Below, piece by piece: positions 33,104 through 41,422 of a DNA stretch of 64,000 bases. The stretch is from an uncultured Sunxiuqinia sp. (GTDB lineage Bacteria; Bacteroidota; Bacteroidia; Bacteroidales; Prolixibacteraceae). How positions within the stretch are numbered: position 1 is the first letter of the stretch; every line of letters begins with the position of its first letter. The notes beneath the pieces are model-generated. The model saw nothing but the letters and a program-made list of their open reading frames with translations. It did not search any database and was not told where the DNA came from. A program made the translations under genes and the position numbers. The stretch covers positions 1 through 64,000 of the forward strand of contig NZ_OY782767.1 of NCBI RefSeq assembly GCF_963678245.1, in the 5' to 3' direction.

Positions 33104-34639
33104 TTATTCGATGTATTTTATTTTTCTCAAGACAGCACTTGCTTTCTCCTGGTAATAGCCTTGGTTTGCAGCTATTCGCTTAAATTGCTTATAAGCTTTT
33201 TCCCTGTTTTCAGTTTGCAGATAGCACAATCCGATGTACCACTGAGCTTGTTCAATAAACAGGTTATCTCTGTCGAGTATTACTCTTTGGTATGATTCCA
33301 GAGCCATTTTAACTTGTCCTGTTTCTTGATATGAAATTCCTGAGTAGAAGTTACTCACCGGATTGTTTTTGTCGATTTTCAGTACTTCACTGAATAGGTT
33401 GATTGCTCCCCGGTACTCTTGTTTGTTGAACTTGTGCAGTGCCTTGGTTAGCTTGCTGTCGATCAACGCGTCACCAGAACGGAATATACCGGTTGTTTCG
33501 TAAGGCTGATAAAACTGGCTGTAAAGTTGGGCGTCGCTCGAGTTCGAGTGCCTGTTTATGAGTCCACTAATGCTTAATATTAATATCAGCGAGGCTGCAA
33601 TTGATGCGATGGCAACTCTTGATGTTGCTATTTTGGTTGCGAATGAACGCTTTTGTTTTTCTTCCTGGTTTACCTGGTCAATGATGGTTCCCAGTTTAGC
33701 CCGGAGATCCATAACCCCTGTTTCCTGAACTGCCTGATCGATTTCTTCGAATAATTCCAGTTCGGCTGCCAAATCCTGATTACTTTCCAGTTCAGCTTCA
33801 AAAGAGGCCAATGCTTCTTCGTTCAACTCATTATTCAGGTATTGATCTATTTCTTCAACCTTGCGGGCTGTTGAAGCTTCAGTTTGCTGTATGGATTGCA
33901 GGCTGGCCCGAAGATTCATGATATCGCTTTCAGAAGCTGCTGTGTCGATATCATTGTGTAACTCAAAATCATTTTTCAGATCTTTACTTAGTATTATTTC
34001 TTGTTCGAAATCAGCTAGTTGTTGTTCGCTAAGTTCGTTGTTGATGTATTGATCAATTTCCTGAGTTGTTCTTTTGTGTGCCGGGACACTCGCTGCAATT
34101 TGCTGTAAGTTTGCCCTTAAATCATGGATGTCAGTTTCGTTTAGTGCATTTTGTAGATCCTCAAAAATAGCTTCATCCATTGGGGTGAGAGTAAATTCGT
34201 CATCAGAAGCAGCCTCCTGTGCTTGTTGTTCTTTATAAAAGTGGTGGATATTTTCTTTGGAAGCGATGTTGTGCTGAGCCAGATGAATTTTAGGCAGGCT
34301 CTGTCCCATGCTAACTATATCGTTGATACTGACCGGTTGATTAAATTCTTTGAAAGATGATAGGTCTTCAGAAAGTTCGAAGCTGAAAAATTCATCTTCA
34401 CAATCTATAATATTTTCATTTTTAGCCTCTTGTTCCTGCGAAACAATATTTTGCAGATTTTTTCTCAGGCTTTGGATGTCCGTTTCGCTAACAGCGTCCT
34501 GTATTTCCAGTTGAAGCTTCAATTCTTCTTTTAATTCTGAATCGTAGCTCAGTTGTATATTGAATTCACTTAGCGCTTCGCCGGTCAACTCCCCACTAAG
34601 GTACTTATCAATTAGTTCAATTTTATTTTTACGTATCAT
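33104..34639 (-). CDS. Anti-sigma-like membrane protein with repeated N-terminal modules and a periplasmic TPR tail
   Basis: A 511-residue protein. Three copies of a module of about 60 residues (IDxYLxxELxxEAL...DLxxELEL...DAVSETDIxxLRxxL) start near residues 8, 195 and 262. A partial copy (LNETDIHDLRANLQQI) precedes residue 190. Each resembles a zinc-free anti-sigma N-terminal helical bundle. A single membrane helix follows (VAIASIAASLILILSISGLI, about 345-365), then two or more TPR units (EYRGAINLFSEVLKIDKNNPVSNFYSGISYQETGQ). The layout suggests sequestering several sigma molecules at the membrane while the TPRs sense periplasmic signals. It is convergent with the CHAT gene and about 600 bases from the sigma gene on the same strand. 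Confidence 0.75.
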   Translation of the reverse strand: MIRKNKIELIDKYLSGELTGEALSEFNIQLSYDSELKEELKLQLEIQDAVSETDIQSLRKNLQNIVSQEQEAKNENIIDCEDEFFSFELSEDLSSFKEFNQPVSINDIVSMGQSLPKIHLAQHNIASKENIHHFYKEQQAQEAASDDEFTLTPMDEAIFEDLQNALNETDIHDLRANLQQIAASVPAHKRTTQEIDQYINNELSEQQLADFEQEIILSKDLKNDFELHNDIDTAASESDIMNLRASLQSIQQTEASTARKVEEIDQYLNNELNEEALASFEAELESNQDLAAELELFEEIDQAVQETGVMDLRAKLGTIIDQVNQEEKQKRSFATKIATSRVAIASIAASLILILSISGLINRHSNSSDAQLYSQFYQPYETTGIFRSGDALIDSKLTKALHKFNKQEYRGAINLFSEVLKIDKNNPVSNFYSGISYQETGQVKMALESYQRVILDRDNLFIEQAQWYIGLCYLQTENREKAYKQFKRIAANQGYYQEKASAVLRKIKYIE

Positions 34640-34968
34640 CTTTCCAAAATTTTAATTTTCAATATCCTCTTCTGTTTCTTTCTGGATTTATTTGAGAAGT
34701 TTATACAAATTTCCCGTAGCACAAGCATTAATGGCTATTGTCTTTAGATGTTCTTTGATTTTTACAGTCAAATCATACAGTTTGTTTAAAAAGGCGAGCA
34801 AAAATTATACTTGAGAAGTTCGGTTGGTTAGTAACAATCATAAAAAAAAACGGATTGTTGTTACCGAAATCTTTGGGTAAACGTTCTTGTAGAATTAGAA
34901 ATTAACTCGGAATCTACTGGGAAACTCTTCGTTAGTGTATTTTATCATTTTCACTCTTTTATTCCTAG

Positions 34969-34990
34969 AAGGGACAAAAGGTAACCCCTT
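34969..34990 (+). promoter_or_regulatory. Leader motif AAAGGTAACCCCTT, copy 2
   Basis: AAGGGACAAAAGGTAACCCCTT, 13 bases before the ATG at 35004. The flanks also match copy 1 (ATTCC upstream, AAATT-rich stretch before the ATG). Confidence 0.6.
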
Positions 34991-35003
34991 AAATTTAATT
35001 TTT

Positions 35004-35207
35004 ATGAGAAAATTGATGGGGGGGTGGTTTTTTCGGAGAGTTTACCGTAAAAGAAAGGTAACCCCTTACGACGTAATGTTAATTAAAAGTTTGTGTATTT
35101 TTCTTCAAAAATATATTCTTAGTAGTGACTTCTTGTGCCATTACGACAATGATCTTTTTCAGAAAAATCAATCAGAAAAACTGTTGCTTAGTGGTAATAG
35201 AAAATAA
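35004..35207 (+). pseudogene. 67-codon frame resembling a deletion relic of a second CHAT gene
   Basis: The frame starts MRKLMGGWFFRRVYRKRK and continues VTPYDVMLIKSLC to a stop at 35205-35207. VYRKRK and its DNA (GTTTACCGTAAAAGAAAG at 35040-35057) match the 3' end of the CHAT gene (GTTTACCGCAAAAGGAAAG at 32828-32846). The leader motif and ATG in front match the CHAT gene's 5' end. The simplest reading is that the beginning and end of a second CHAT gene were joined by a large deletion. It could instead be a genuine small basic membrane peptide. Confidence 0.45.
35054..35067 (+). promoter_or_regulatory. Leader motif AAAGGTAACCCCTT, copy 3
   Basis: AAAGGTAACCCCTT directly after the CHAT-3'-like segment, 7 bases before another ATG (35075) in the same frame as the relic. 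It lacks the AAGGG that could pair in copies 1 and 2. Confidence 0.55.
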
Positions 35208-35236
35208 AATGTATTTGGGTATAAAAAAATATAGAG

Positions 35237-35821
35237 TTAAGCGTTGTCTTCCAATATTTTTTTATACTCAATATCCTGTTTGATACTTTTTACCAGATAT
35301 TCTTTGCATTTATATTTTCTCTTTTTTGCGTACTTTTCGCTTTGGTAGCCCATTACCTGAGCTATTTGTTTAAGGGGAACCTTATCAAAAAAGAGTTGTA
35401 GAATCTTTTGGCAGTCTTTACCTAGATTTTTAAAATGTTTTTGGTAGAGTTTGTATTTTTCATTTAAATCTGCTGTTTCTTCAAAACTATTATCATAAAT
35501 ATCTTCATTGAAATCATGATTGTCTTGAATTTTTTCACGCTCGTTTTTTCTCTTTTCAAGCTGTTTCAACCATAGAAACCTGCACACAGAGTACAGATAA
35601 GTTTCGAATGAGCAGTCAAGGACAAGATCATTGGCTTTCAACTTACGATAGATAATAATAATTGCTTCCTGGAAAATATCATTCGAATCCTCATCATCTC
35701 CGCTATTCTTTTTTATGAAGAAGTTAATCTTATAAAAGAAGTTCTTGTAGATGTACTGGAGAATTAAATTATCATTTCTCAGAATTCCATTGAGAAGCTC
35801 TTCATTCGTATAGTTAACCAT
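35237..35821 (-). CDS. ECF-like RNA polymerase sigma factor
   Basis: A 194-residue sigma-70-family protein. Region 2 is about residues 25-95 (DSNDIFQEAIIIIYRKLKAN, then CSFETYLYSVCRFLWLKQLEKR). The linker is acidic. Region 4 is about 130-185 with helix-turn-helix FDKVPLKQIAQVMGYQSEKYAKKRKYKCKEYL. There is no region 1 or 3, as in group 4 (ECF) factors. Upstream of an anti-sigma-like gene on the same strand, it is probably released by that protein on an envelope signal. The targets may be the genes carrying the AAAGGTAACCCCTT motif, but this is a guess. Confidence 0.85.
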   Translation of the reverse strand: MVNYTNEELLNGILRNDNLILQYIYKNFFYKINFFIKKNSGDDEDSNDIFQEAIIIIYRKLKANDLVLDCSFETYLYSVCRFLWLKQLEKRKNEREKIQDNHDFNEDIYDNSFEETADLNEKYKLYQKHFKNLGKDCQKILQLFFDKVPLKQIAQVMGYQSEKYAKKRKYKCKEYLVKSIKQDIEYKKILEDNA

Positions 35822-36366
35822 TTTCTCTATTTAATTCTTTTATGTCTGGAGTAGGTTGATTCTCTGACTCTAAAGCTAAAAAACAAACGATATTGTCAAT
35901 ACCTCTGTTTTCCGCATTAAATATCCCTATAAAATGTTTAAAAAGCAAATGAAAGGGCGTATTCAAGGGAGTTTATTGCTTTGTGTAATTTACCAATCAT
36001 TCAGTATTTTCTTAAGTAATTAAATAACTGCTAAAGCTCTTGAAGTCTAAATTAATGAAGAACTAGAAAGATAAATTAAAATTCTGGGGTGTTCTAAAAA
36101 TGAGTGTAATTTACTAACGTTGGAAATAAGAAATAGATCTTAAAGCTGCTGTCGAATCTGAGATCCTGTGAAGTATGTCGGTTGAGATTGTATTTGAAAA
36201 TAAAAAGGTAGACCCTCTGGCCTACCTTTTCTCACTAAACTAACTAACCTAACTAAACCTAAACTTATGAAAAAAAACGTACTACAAAGATATGCTCTAA
36301 AGCATTAATTTGAGTTAAAAATTTGTTAATTGATGTTAAATATTTGTTTTTTCTTCATATAGGCCT
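35822..36366. other. Intergenic region between sigma factor and TonB-like genes
   Basis: No convincing gene. Tiny frames at 35934 (29 codons) and 36267 (13 codons, after an ACTAAACCTAAACTT leader-like run) are too short to judge. A terminator hairpin lies at 36203-36230. Confidence 0.5.
36203..36230 (-). terminator. Terminator downstream of the TonB-like gene
   Basis: AAAAGGTAG, ten-base loop, CTACCTTTT; read on the minus strand it is followed by further T residues. A 9-bp stem that could work in both directions. Confidence 0.65.
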
Positions 36367-37104
36367 TTATTGTGCTACAAATGTGTAGGAAATTGTACCT
36401 TTTTGTTGGGGTGGCGCCGTGTTGTCTGAATTAAAAACAGTGCGATCTGCAGCTTGTTTTGCATAAATGGCTAACATTGGATCTTGTAAATCCCTTTCTT
36501 TTCTAACATTTGATTCAATAACTCGCCCTCGCCGGTTTACAACAATATCTACAACAACCAGACCGCCACCCTGAGCCAGATACACAGGTATCGGAAGTCG
36601 GCGATGATACCGATTCTCTATAAAATAGTGAATGTTGCTTTCTCCCGAATAAATCGTATTTTTTATTGAATCCGGGTTCATTCCGTCTGTGGTTTCTTCA
36701 GGCATTGTAAATTCTTCAATGTCTTTTACCTCTTTTGAAAGTTGTTTGTTCACATCCGAAACAAGCTTTTGGGCTTCGGCAATTTCTCGCTGATAATCTT
36801 CATCGAAAAATGGATCCTTTATAGGCGCATCATTTACGGCCCGATTACTTCTGGATGTTAATTGCTCCAATTCATTGGGTGTTGAAGGGGTGTTTTCGTC
36901 TTGTTTTTTTTCTTGTAGCTCTTCAGGCTTCGGTTCTTCCAATTCTTTGATGTTAGAAAAGTCAATAATGATTGGTTCTTCTCTCACCTCGTCTTCGGGT
37001 TTAATGTTGACAAGTAAGAAACTACTAAATAATAGTATGTGGAAAAGCAAGGTTCCTATTATTCCATATATATTTTCTTTATATATTTTCTTGAATTTTG
37101 ACAT
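36367..37104 (-). CDS. TonB-like energy transducer
   Basis: A 245-residue protein from the ATG at 37104 (MSKFKKIYKENIYGIIG); a longer in-frame start at 37182 lacks a good context. One N-terminal membrane helix (GIIGTLLFHILLFSSFLLV). A Pro/Glu/Lys-rich linker follows (ELEEPKPEELQEKKQDE). The C-terminal TonB-like fold reads PVYLAQGGGLVVVDIVVNRRGRVIESNVRKERD. TonB couples the inner-membrane proton gradient to outer-membrane transporters; many Bacteroidota paralogues exist. No ExbB/ExbD or receptor genes are adjacent. Confidence 0.8.
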   Translation of the reverse strand: MSKFKKIYKENIYGIIGTLLFHILLFSSFLLVNIKPEDEVREEPIIIDFSNIKELEEPKPEELQEKKQDENTPSTPNELEQLTSRSNRAVNDAPIKDPFFDEDYQREIAEAQKLVSDVNKQLSKEVKDIEEFTMPEETTDGMNPDSIKNTIYSGESNIHYFIENRYHRRLPIPVYLAQGGGLVVVDIVVNRRGRVIESNVRKERDLQDPMLAIYAKQAADRTVFNSDNTAPPQQKGTISYTFVAQ

Positions 37105-37313
37105 GTTCGGCAAAGTTAATAACAAAATGCCCTCAATCTGATGATTCAATACAAAATTGCTAATCGTTTTTTTCATCAACAATATTTATTGAATTATCTT
37201 CAGATTTCGATTTTTAGAGTAATTTAAACGAATTAATAAAGCGATTTGTGTAGATGTTAAAACTAGTTAAAATGATAATTCGACTAAGGTTTGAACGTTT
37301 ATAAAAGATAATA

Positions 37314-39176
37314 TTGTGTAAAAAAGCTACTGTGATTAGGGCGGTTAATTTAATAGTGATTTTTTGTTTCGGATTGTTTTTGAGCAGTAAAGTTGTGGTG
37401 GCTCAAGAACAAATTGAAGACTCCGTGGATGTTGATAGTAGCACCGAGCTATTTTACGACTCCTTAAAAAACAAGGCCTATCGACATCAGATTACGCGAT
37501 TAGTATACAATAACCTCGTATCTAAAAAAGGGAAAAGGAATCAAAACCAACTTGAAGTAGAATTTTTTCAAATGAGCCTTCTTGAAGGGAAGACCATTGC
37601 ATCAATTCAGATTCAACAGTTAGATATTATTGGCCCCTCGTTTAGGGATACCGCACGAACAAGTCACACCTGGCTTGGACAAACAGCCAATAAATTGCAT
37701 ACCCAAACAAATGAGCGAATTATTCGGAAAAATATTCTGGTGCAAAAAGGTGATACATTAAATGTTGAGCAGGTGCTGGACAATGAACGAATAATAAGAC
37801 GCTTACCATTTATAAAAGATGTGCGTTTTTTGGTGCGGCAAGATTCTTTAAATACAGAGCAGGTTCATCTCACCGTTCTTACGAAAGACGTCTTTGCATT
37901 TGGAATTGGAGGAAGTGTCAATGGATTGCAGGGTGCGAACCTAGAAATGTATAACAAAAATATTTGGGGGGCTGGACACCAGATTTCTGCAAAAATAGTT
38001 GGGCATGTTGATCGGGAGCCATACGTGGGGTTCGAAACGTTCTATAAAGTCAATAATATCGGAGGTAATTTTTTAAACATCTCATTGGTATATGCCAATA
38101 CATATAAGCGAAAAGGAGTAGGTTTCGAATTTGAGAAGGAATTTCTACGATCGTCAACTGAATGGGGAGGTGGATTGAAGTTGCTTCGATGGAAGCGAGC
38201 GGATCGCTTGTTTGAAGATTCCCCGATTATTCTCGATGAATTGGAATTGGATTATCGGCACTATGACTTATGGGGTGGTTATGCTTTTCAACTAAATGAA
38301 GGAATGTCGAATAAAAGCAGTCAGTTGGTTGCAGCCGGACGGGTGCGTTATTATCATTTTTTTGAACGTCCGGAGCCCGACCCGATGAATAATCAGTATT
38401 TCGCCAATTCAAAATTCTATCTCGCCAGTATTAGTTTATCAAAACGAAGCTATTACAGAGACTACTTAATCTATAGCTACGGTATTACCGAAGATATTCC
38501 AAAGGGATACCTACATGAATGGGTAGTTGGGTTCGACGACAATGAATTCGTCAATCGCTGGTATTCTCATTTGTATTTTTCTTCAGGAAACTTTATAAAA
38601 TATCGTCCGTCGTTTTTATTCGCTTCGGCGGGTATTGGCGGTTTTTTTAATTCCTATAAATTCGAACAAGGGCAGATTGATCTAACCGGAAGTTACATTT
38701 CGCGTTTATACACAATTGGAAGAAAGAACTTTAGGCAATTTGTAAAGTTAAATTATATAATTGGTTTAAAACGATTCGATTTAGAACAATTGTATTTGTC
38801 TCGTGAACGAGGGATTCGAGGCTTTGATAGTAAATCGGCCATTGGGAAGCAACGATTGAGCCTAAATGTCGAGTCGGTTTTGTTTACTCCGAAACGTGTT
38901 TTGGATTTCAATTTTGCTTTTTTTGGATTTGTTGATCTTGGAATAATTGGCTCTAGTAAAAGTCTGATTTTTGATCAGAAATATTATGCCGGAATTGGGG
39001 CTGGCGTTCGAATAAGAAACGAAAATCTGGTGTTTAGAACAATACAGCTGCGTTTGTCTTATTTCCCAAATCATCCGGCAGACATTGGAGCTTTTGGTGG
39101 AGTGTTAAATGAACGTTCAAAAGCACAATTTTATAGCTTTCAACCACGCAAACCTCAGGTACTACGGTTCGAATAG
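37314..39176 (+). CDS. Omp85/BamA-like outer membrane protein
   Basis: A 620-residue protein. The assigned start is a TTG at 37314; a GTG at 37332 is an alternative, since no ATG fits. A signal peptide (LIVIFCFGLFLSSKVVVAQ) is followed by a POTRA-like region (VQKGDTLNVEQVLDNERIIRRLPFIKDVRF). From about residue 195 a beta-barrel alternates aromatic strands, with RERGIRGFDSKSAIGKQRLSLNVE (an Omp85 surface-antigen-like motif) near 500. It resembles TamA/BamA-type proteins with few POTRA domains. It may insert or export outer-membrane proteins; the substrate is unknown. Confidence 0.75.
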   Translation: MCKKATVIRAVNLIVIFCFGLFLSSKVVVAQEQIEDSVDVDSSTELFYDSLKNKAYRHQITRLVYNNLVSKKGKRNQNQLEVEFFQMSLLEGKTIASIQIQQLDIIGPSFRDTARTSHTWLGQTANKLHTQTNERIIRKNILVQKGDTLNVEQVLDNERIIRRLPFIKDVRFLVRQDSLNTEQVHLTVLTKDVFAFGIGGSVNGLQGANLEMYNKNIWGAGHQISAKIVGHVDREPYVGFETFYKVNNIGGNFLNISLVYANTYKRKGVGFEFEKEFLRSSTEWGGGLKLLRWKRADRLFEDSPIILDELELDYRHYDLWGGYAFQLNEGMSNKSSQLVAAGRVRYYHFFERPEPDPMNNQYFANSKFYLASISLSKRSYYRDYLIYSYGITEDIPKGYLHEWVVGFDDNEFVNRWYSHLYFSSGNFIKYRPSFLFASAGIGGFFNSYKFEQGQIDLTGSYISRLYTIGRKNFRQFVKLNYIIGLKRFDLEQLYLSRERGIRGFDSKSAIGKQRLSLNVESVLFTPKRVLDFNFAFFGFVDLGIIGSSKSLIFDQKYYAGIGAGVRIRNENLVFRTIQLRLSYFPNHPADIGAFGGVLNERSKAQFYSFQPRKPQVLRFE

Positions 39177-39221
39177 AATATAAAATGAATCGATTGGTGG
39201 GCAACTATTGTTGTTCATCTG

Positions 39222-41330
39222 CTACAGATAGTCTAAAAAGTACTGACTAACTTTATCCATTAAATGAACACGGTCTTTTCCGCGCACGTTATGAGGATGA
39301 GTGGGATAGGTGAAAAAGTCGACGGGTTTATTTTGTCTTACACATTCTCTTAAAAACTTCATACTATGTTGCATCACTACCGTCGAGTCCTGAGCACCAT
39401 GAACGAGCATTAACTTCCCTTGTAAGTTATTCACATGGTTGGTCATATTTGCTTCCTGATATCCTGTCGGATTTTCCTGTGGCGTATCCATGTAGCGTTC
39501 TCCGTACATAATTTCGTACATGCTCCAGTCAACTACCGGTCCACCGGCAACCCCCACCTTAAAAGTTTCGGGGTGGCGCAACATTAAGTTAAGTGTCATA
39601 AAACCACCATAGCTCCAGCCATGAACCCCTATGCGATTTGCATCAACATACGGCAGACTTTTTAAATATTCGATCCCACGCATTTGGTCGGCTGTTTCAG
39701 CGATGCCTAAATTTTGGTGAATTACATTTTCAAATGCTGCACCTCTATTTCCTGATCCGCGGCTGTCTACAGTAAATAAAATAAAACCATGCGATGTCAT
39801 GTAGTATTGCCACCATCTCACATCATTGTGCCAAGTATTATTCACTAGTTGTGTATGTGGACCTCCGTATACATATATGATCGTTGGATATTTTTTTGTT
39901 TGATTAAAATTTGCTGGAAGAATCATTCGACCGTATAAAGTCGTTGAATCATCGTCAGCTTTAATTGTAACGATTTTATTTTCACCAAATTGAAAATCAG
40001 CAACTGGATTATCTGCTTTGTTAATGGTGCGAACTAGCTTCCCAGCAGATGTCGACAAATCCGTTTGCCTCGGAATATTGAAGGCTTCCCATTGATCAAG
40101 TAGATAATTGAAGTCGGACGAAAAATTGGCCTGATGTGTTCCCGCTGTTCGATCTAAACGAGTGATTTCTCCATTTGTAATTTTCACCTTGTACAAATGT
40201 CTTTCAATCGGCGATTCTTTGGTTGATTGAATGTAAACGTACTTTTTGTCTGCGCCATAAAAGTTTGTGACTTCCCAGTTCCCCTTTGTTATTTGCCTGA
40301 TTTGCTTACCCGAAGTATCGTACAGGTAGAGATGAAACCACCCATCCTTGCGCGTCCAATAGTAGAATTGCTCTGGGTCTGAAGATGAAAAAATAATGGG
40401 GTGTTGCGGTTCAACATAGGTGTTGCTTGTTTCTTCAAACAAGGTCTTTACTTTTTCACCGGATGAAACTTCGTACTTGTTCATTTGCATATGATCCTGT
40501 CCACGGTTCAGTTCAGCCATGTAAACAAACTGGTCGTTTGGTCCCCAGCTTATATTTGTGAGGTAATGTTCATCGGGTTTACCTGTGTTTAAGAAAATGG
40601 TTTTGCGGCTTTCCAAATCATAGATACCAACGGTAACCTGGTGACTTTTCATCCCAGCCATCGGATACTTTATTGGCGTGTACTCCGCTTCGCGAGCCAT
40701 AAAGTCAACCAGAGGATAATCGTTTACCATGCTTTCATCTTTATGGTAAAAGGCAACTTGTTTTCCTGTTGAAGACCAAAAAATCCCTTTGGTAATACCG
40801 AATTCACGACGATGAACGTAATGTCCATTCAAAATTCCTTTTTCGGAATCAAATGTAATTTGCATTTCTCCGTCCTTATTCAAAACAAACAGGTTTTGCC
40901 CTTTGGTGTATGCAAGTGTTTTTGATGTTTCACAAAAAGACAGGTTTTCGGCATTCTCTGGGATGGATAATTGTAAGGACACAGTTTTCTTCTCAATATT
41001 AAAAAGAACCAGATGTTGATTGTGCCGAAACTGAATGGTTTGTGAATCAACAAACTTAAACGCAGGGAATCTGGAAAGTGAGAGCTTCTGGAAGTCGGAT
41101 AAAGTCAATAGGGCATCTGAATTATTCTTAATACAAGAATACTGTAACAGTGTATCTTCTTTCACAAAAACGAAGTGTTCGTTGTCTCTCCATTGCAGCG
41201 ATTTTAGTTGTTCGGGGCGCAAATAACTTCGGCTGCCGACAATGGCATCTTTAAGTGTTAGCTCTTTCTTTTGTGCAAAAGTAAAGGATGAAATCAAGAT
41301 GATCAACAGGAACGAATAGGCAATTTTCAT
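39222..41330 (-). CDS. S9-family dipeptidyl peptidase (DPP-IV type)
   Basis: A 702-residue exported serine peptidase. Signal peptide residues 1-19 (IAYSFLLIILISSFTFA). Residues about 40-440 are the beta-propeller (DPPIV_N). The C-terminal alpha/beta hydrolase has the nucleophile in GVHGWSYGGFM, Asp in VHGAQDSTV and His in YPTHPHNV near the end. It releases N-terminal dipeptides, typically after Pro, from peptides in the periplasm, feeding amino-acid catabolism. A stand-alone gene. Confidence 0.93.
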   Translation of the reverse strand: MKIAYSFLLIILISSFTFAQKKELTLKDAIVGSRSYLRPEQLKSLQWRDNEHFVFVKEDTLLQYSCIKNNSDALLTLSDFQKLSLSRFPAFKFVDSQTIQFRHNQHLVLFNIEKKTVSLQLSIPENAENLSFCETSKTLAYTKGQNLFVLNKDGEMQITFDSEKGILNGHYVHRREFGITKGIFWSSTGKQVAFYHKDESMVNDYPLVDFMAREAEYTPIKYPMAGMKSHQVTVGIYDLESRKTIFLNTGKPDEHYLTNISWGPNDQFVYMAELNRGQDHMQMNKYEVSSGEKVKTLFEETSNTYVEPQHPIIFSSSDPEQFYYWTRKDGWFHLYLYDTSGKQIRQITKGNWEVTNFYGADKKYVYIQSTKESPIERHLYKVKITNGEITRLDRTAGTHQANFSSDFNYLLDQWEAFNIPRQTDLSTSAGKLVRTINKADNPVADFQFGENKIVTIKADDDSTTLYGRMILPANFNQTKKYPTIIYVYGGPHTQLVNNTWHNDVRWWQYYMTSHGFILFTVDSRGSGNRGAAFENVIHQNLGIAETADQMRGIEYLKSLPYVDANRIGVHGWSYGGFMTLNLMLRHPETFKVGVAGGPVVDWSMYEIMYGERYMDTPQENPTGYQEANMTNHVNNLQGKLMLVHGAQDSTVVMQHSMKFLRECVRQNKPVDFFTYPTHPHNVRGKDRVHLMDKVSQYFLDYL

Positions 41331-41422
41331 GACGAATATTTTCTTGTTTTGATGCTACGAAACTAAAACTTTTTCTGATTGTGAGGAATGAGTTTCTTCA
41401 GTCCTTCTTTTATTATAACTTT

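Noticed and set aside
33017-33295. Plus-strand 92-codon frame ending in the anti-sigma gene
   Set aside because: Most of it is antisense to a well-supported coding region.
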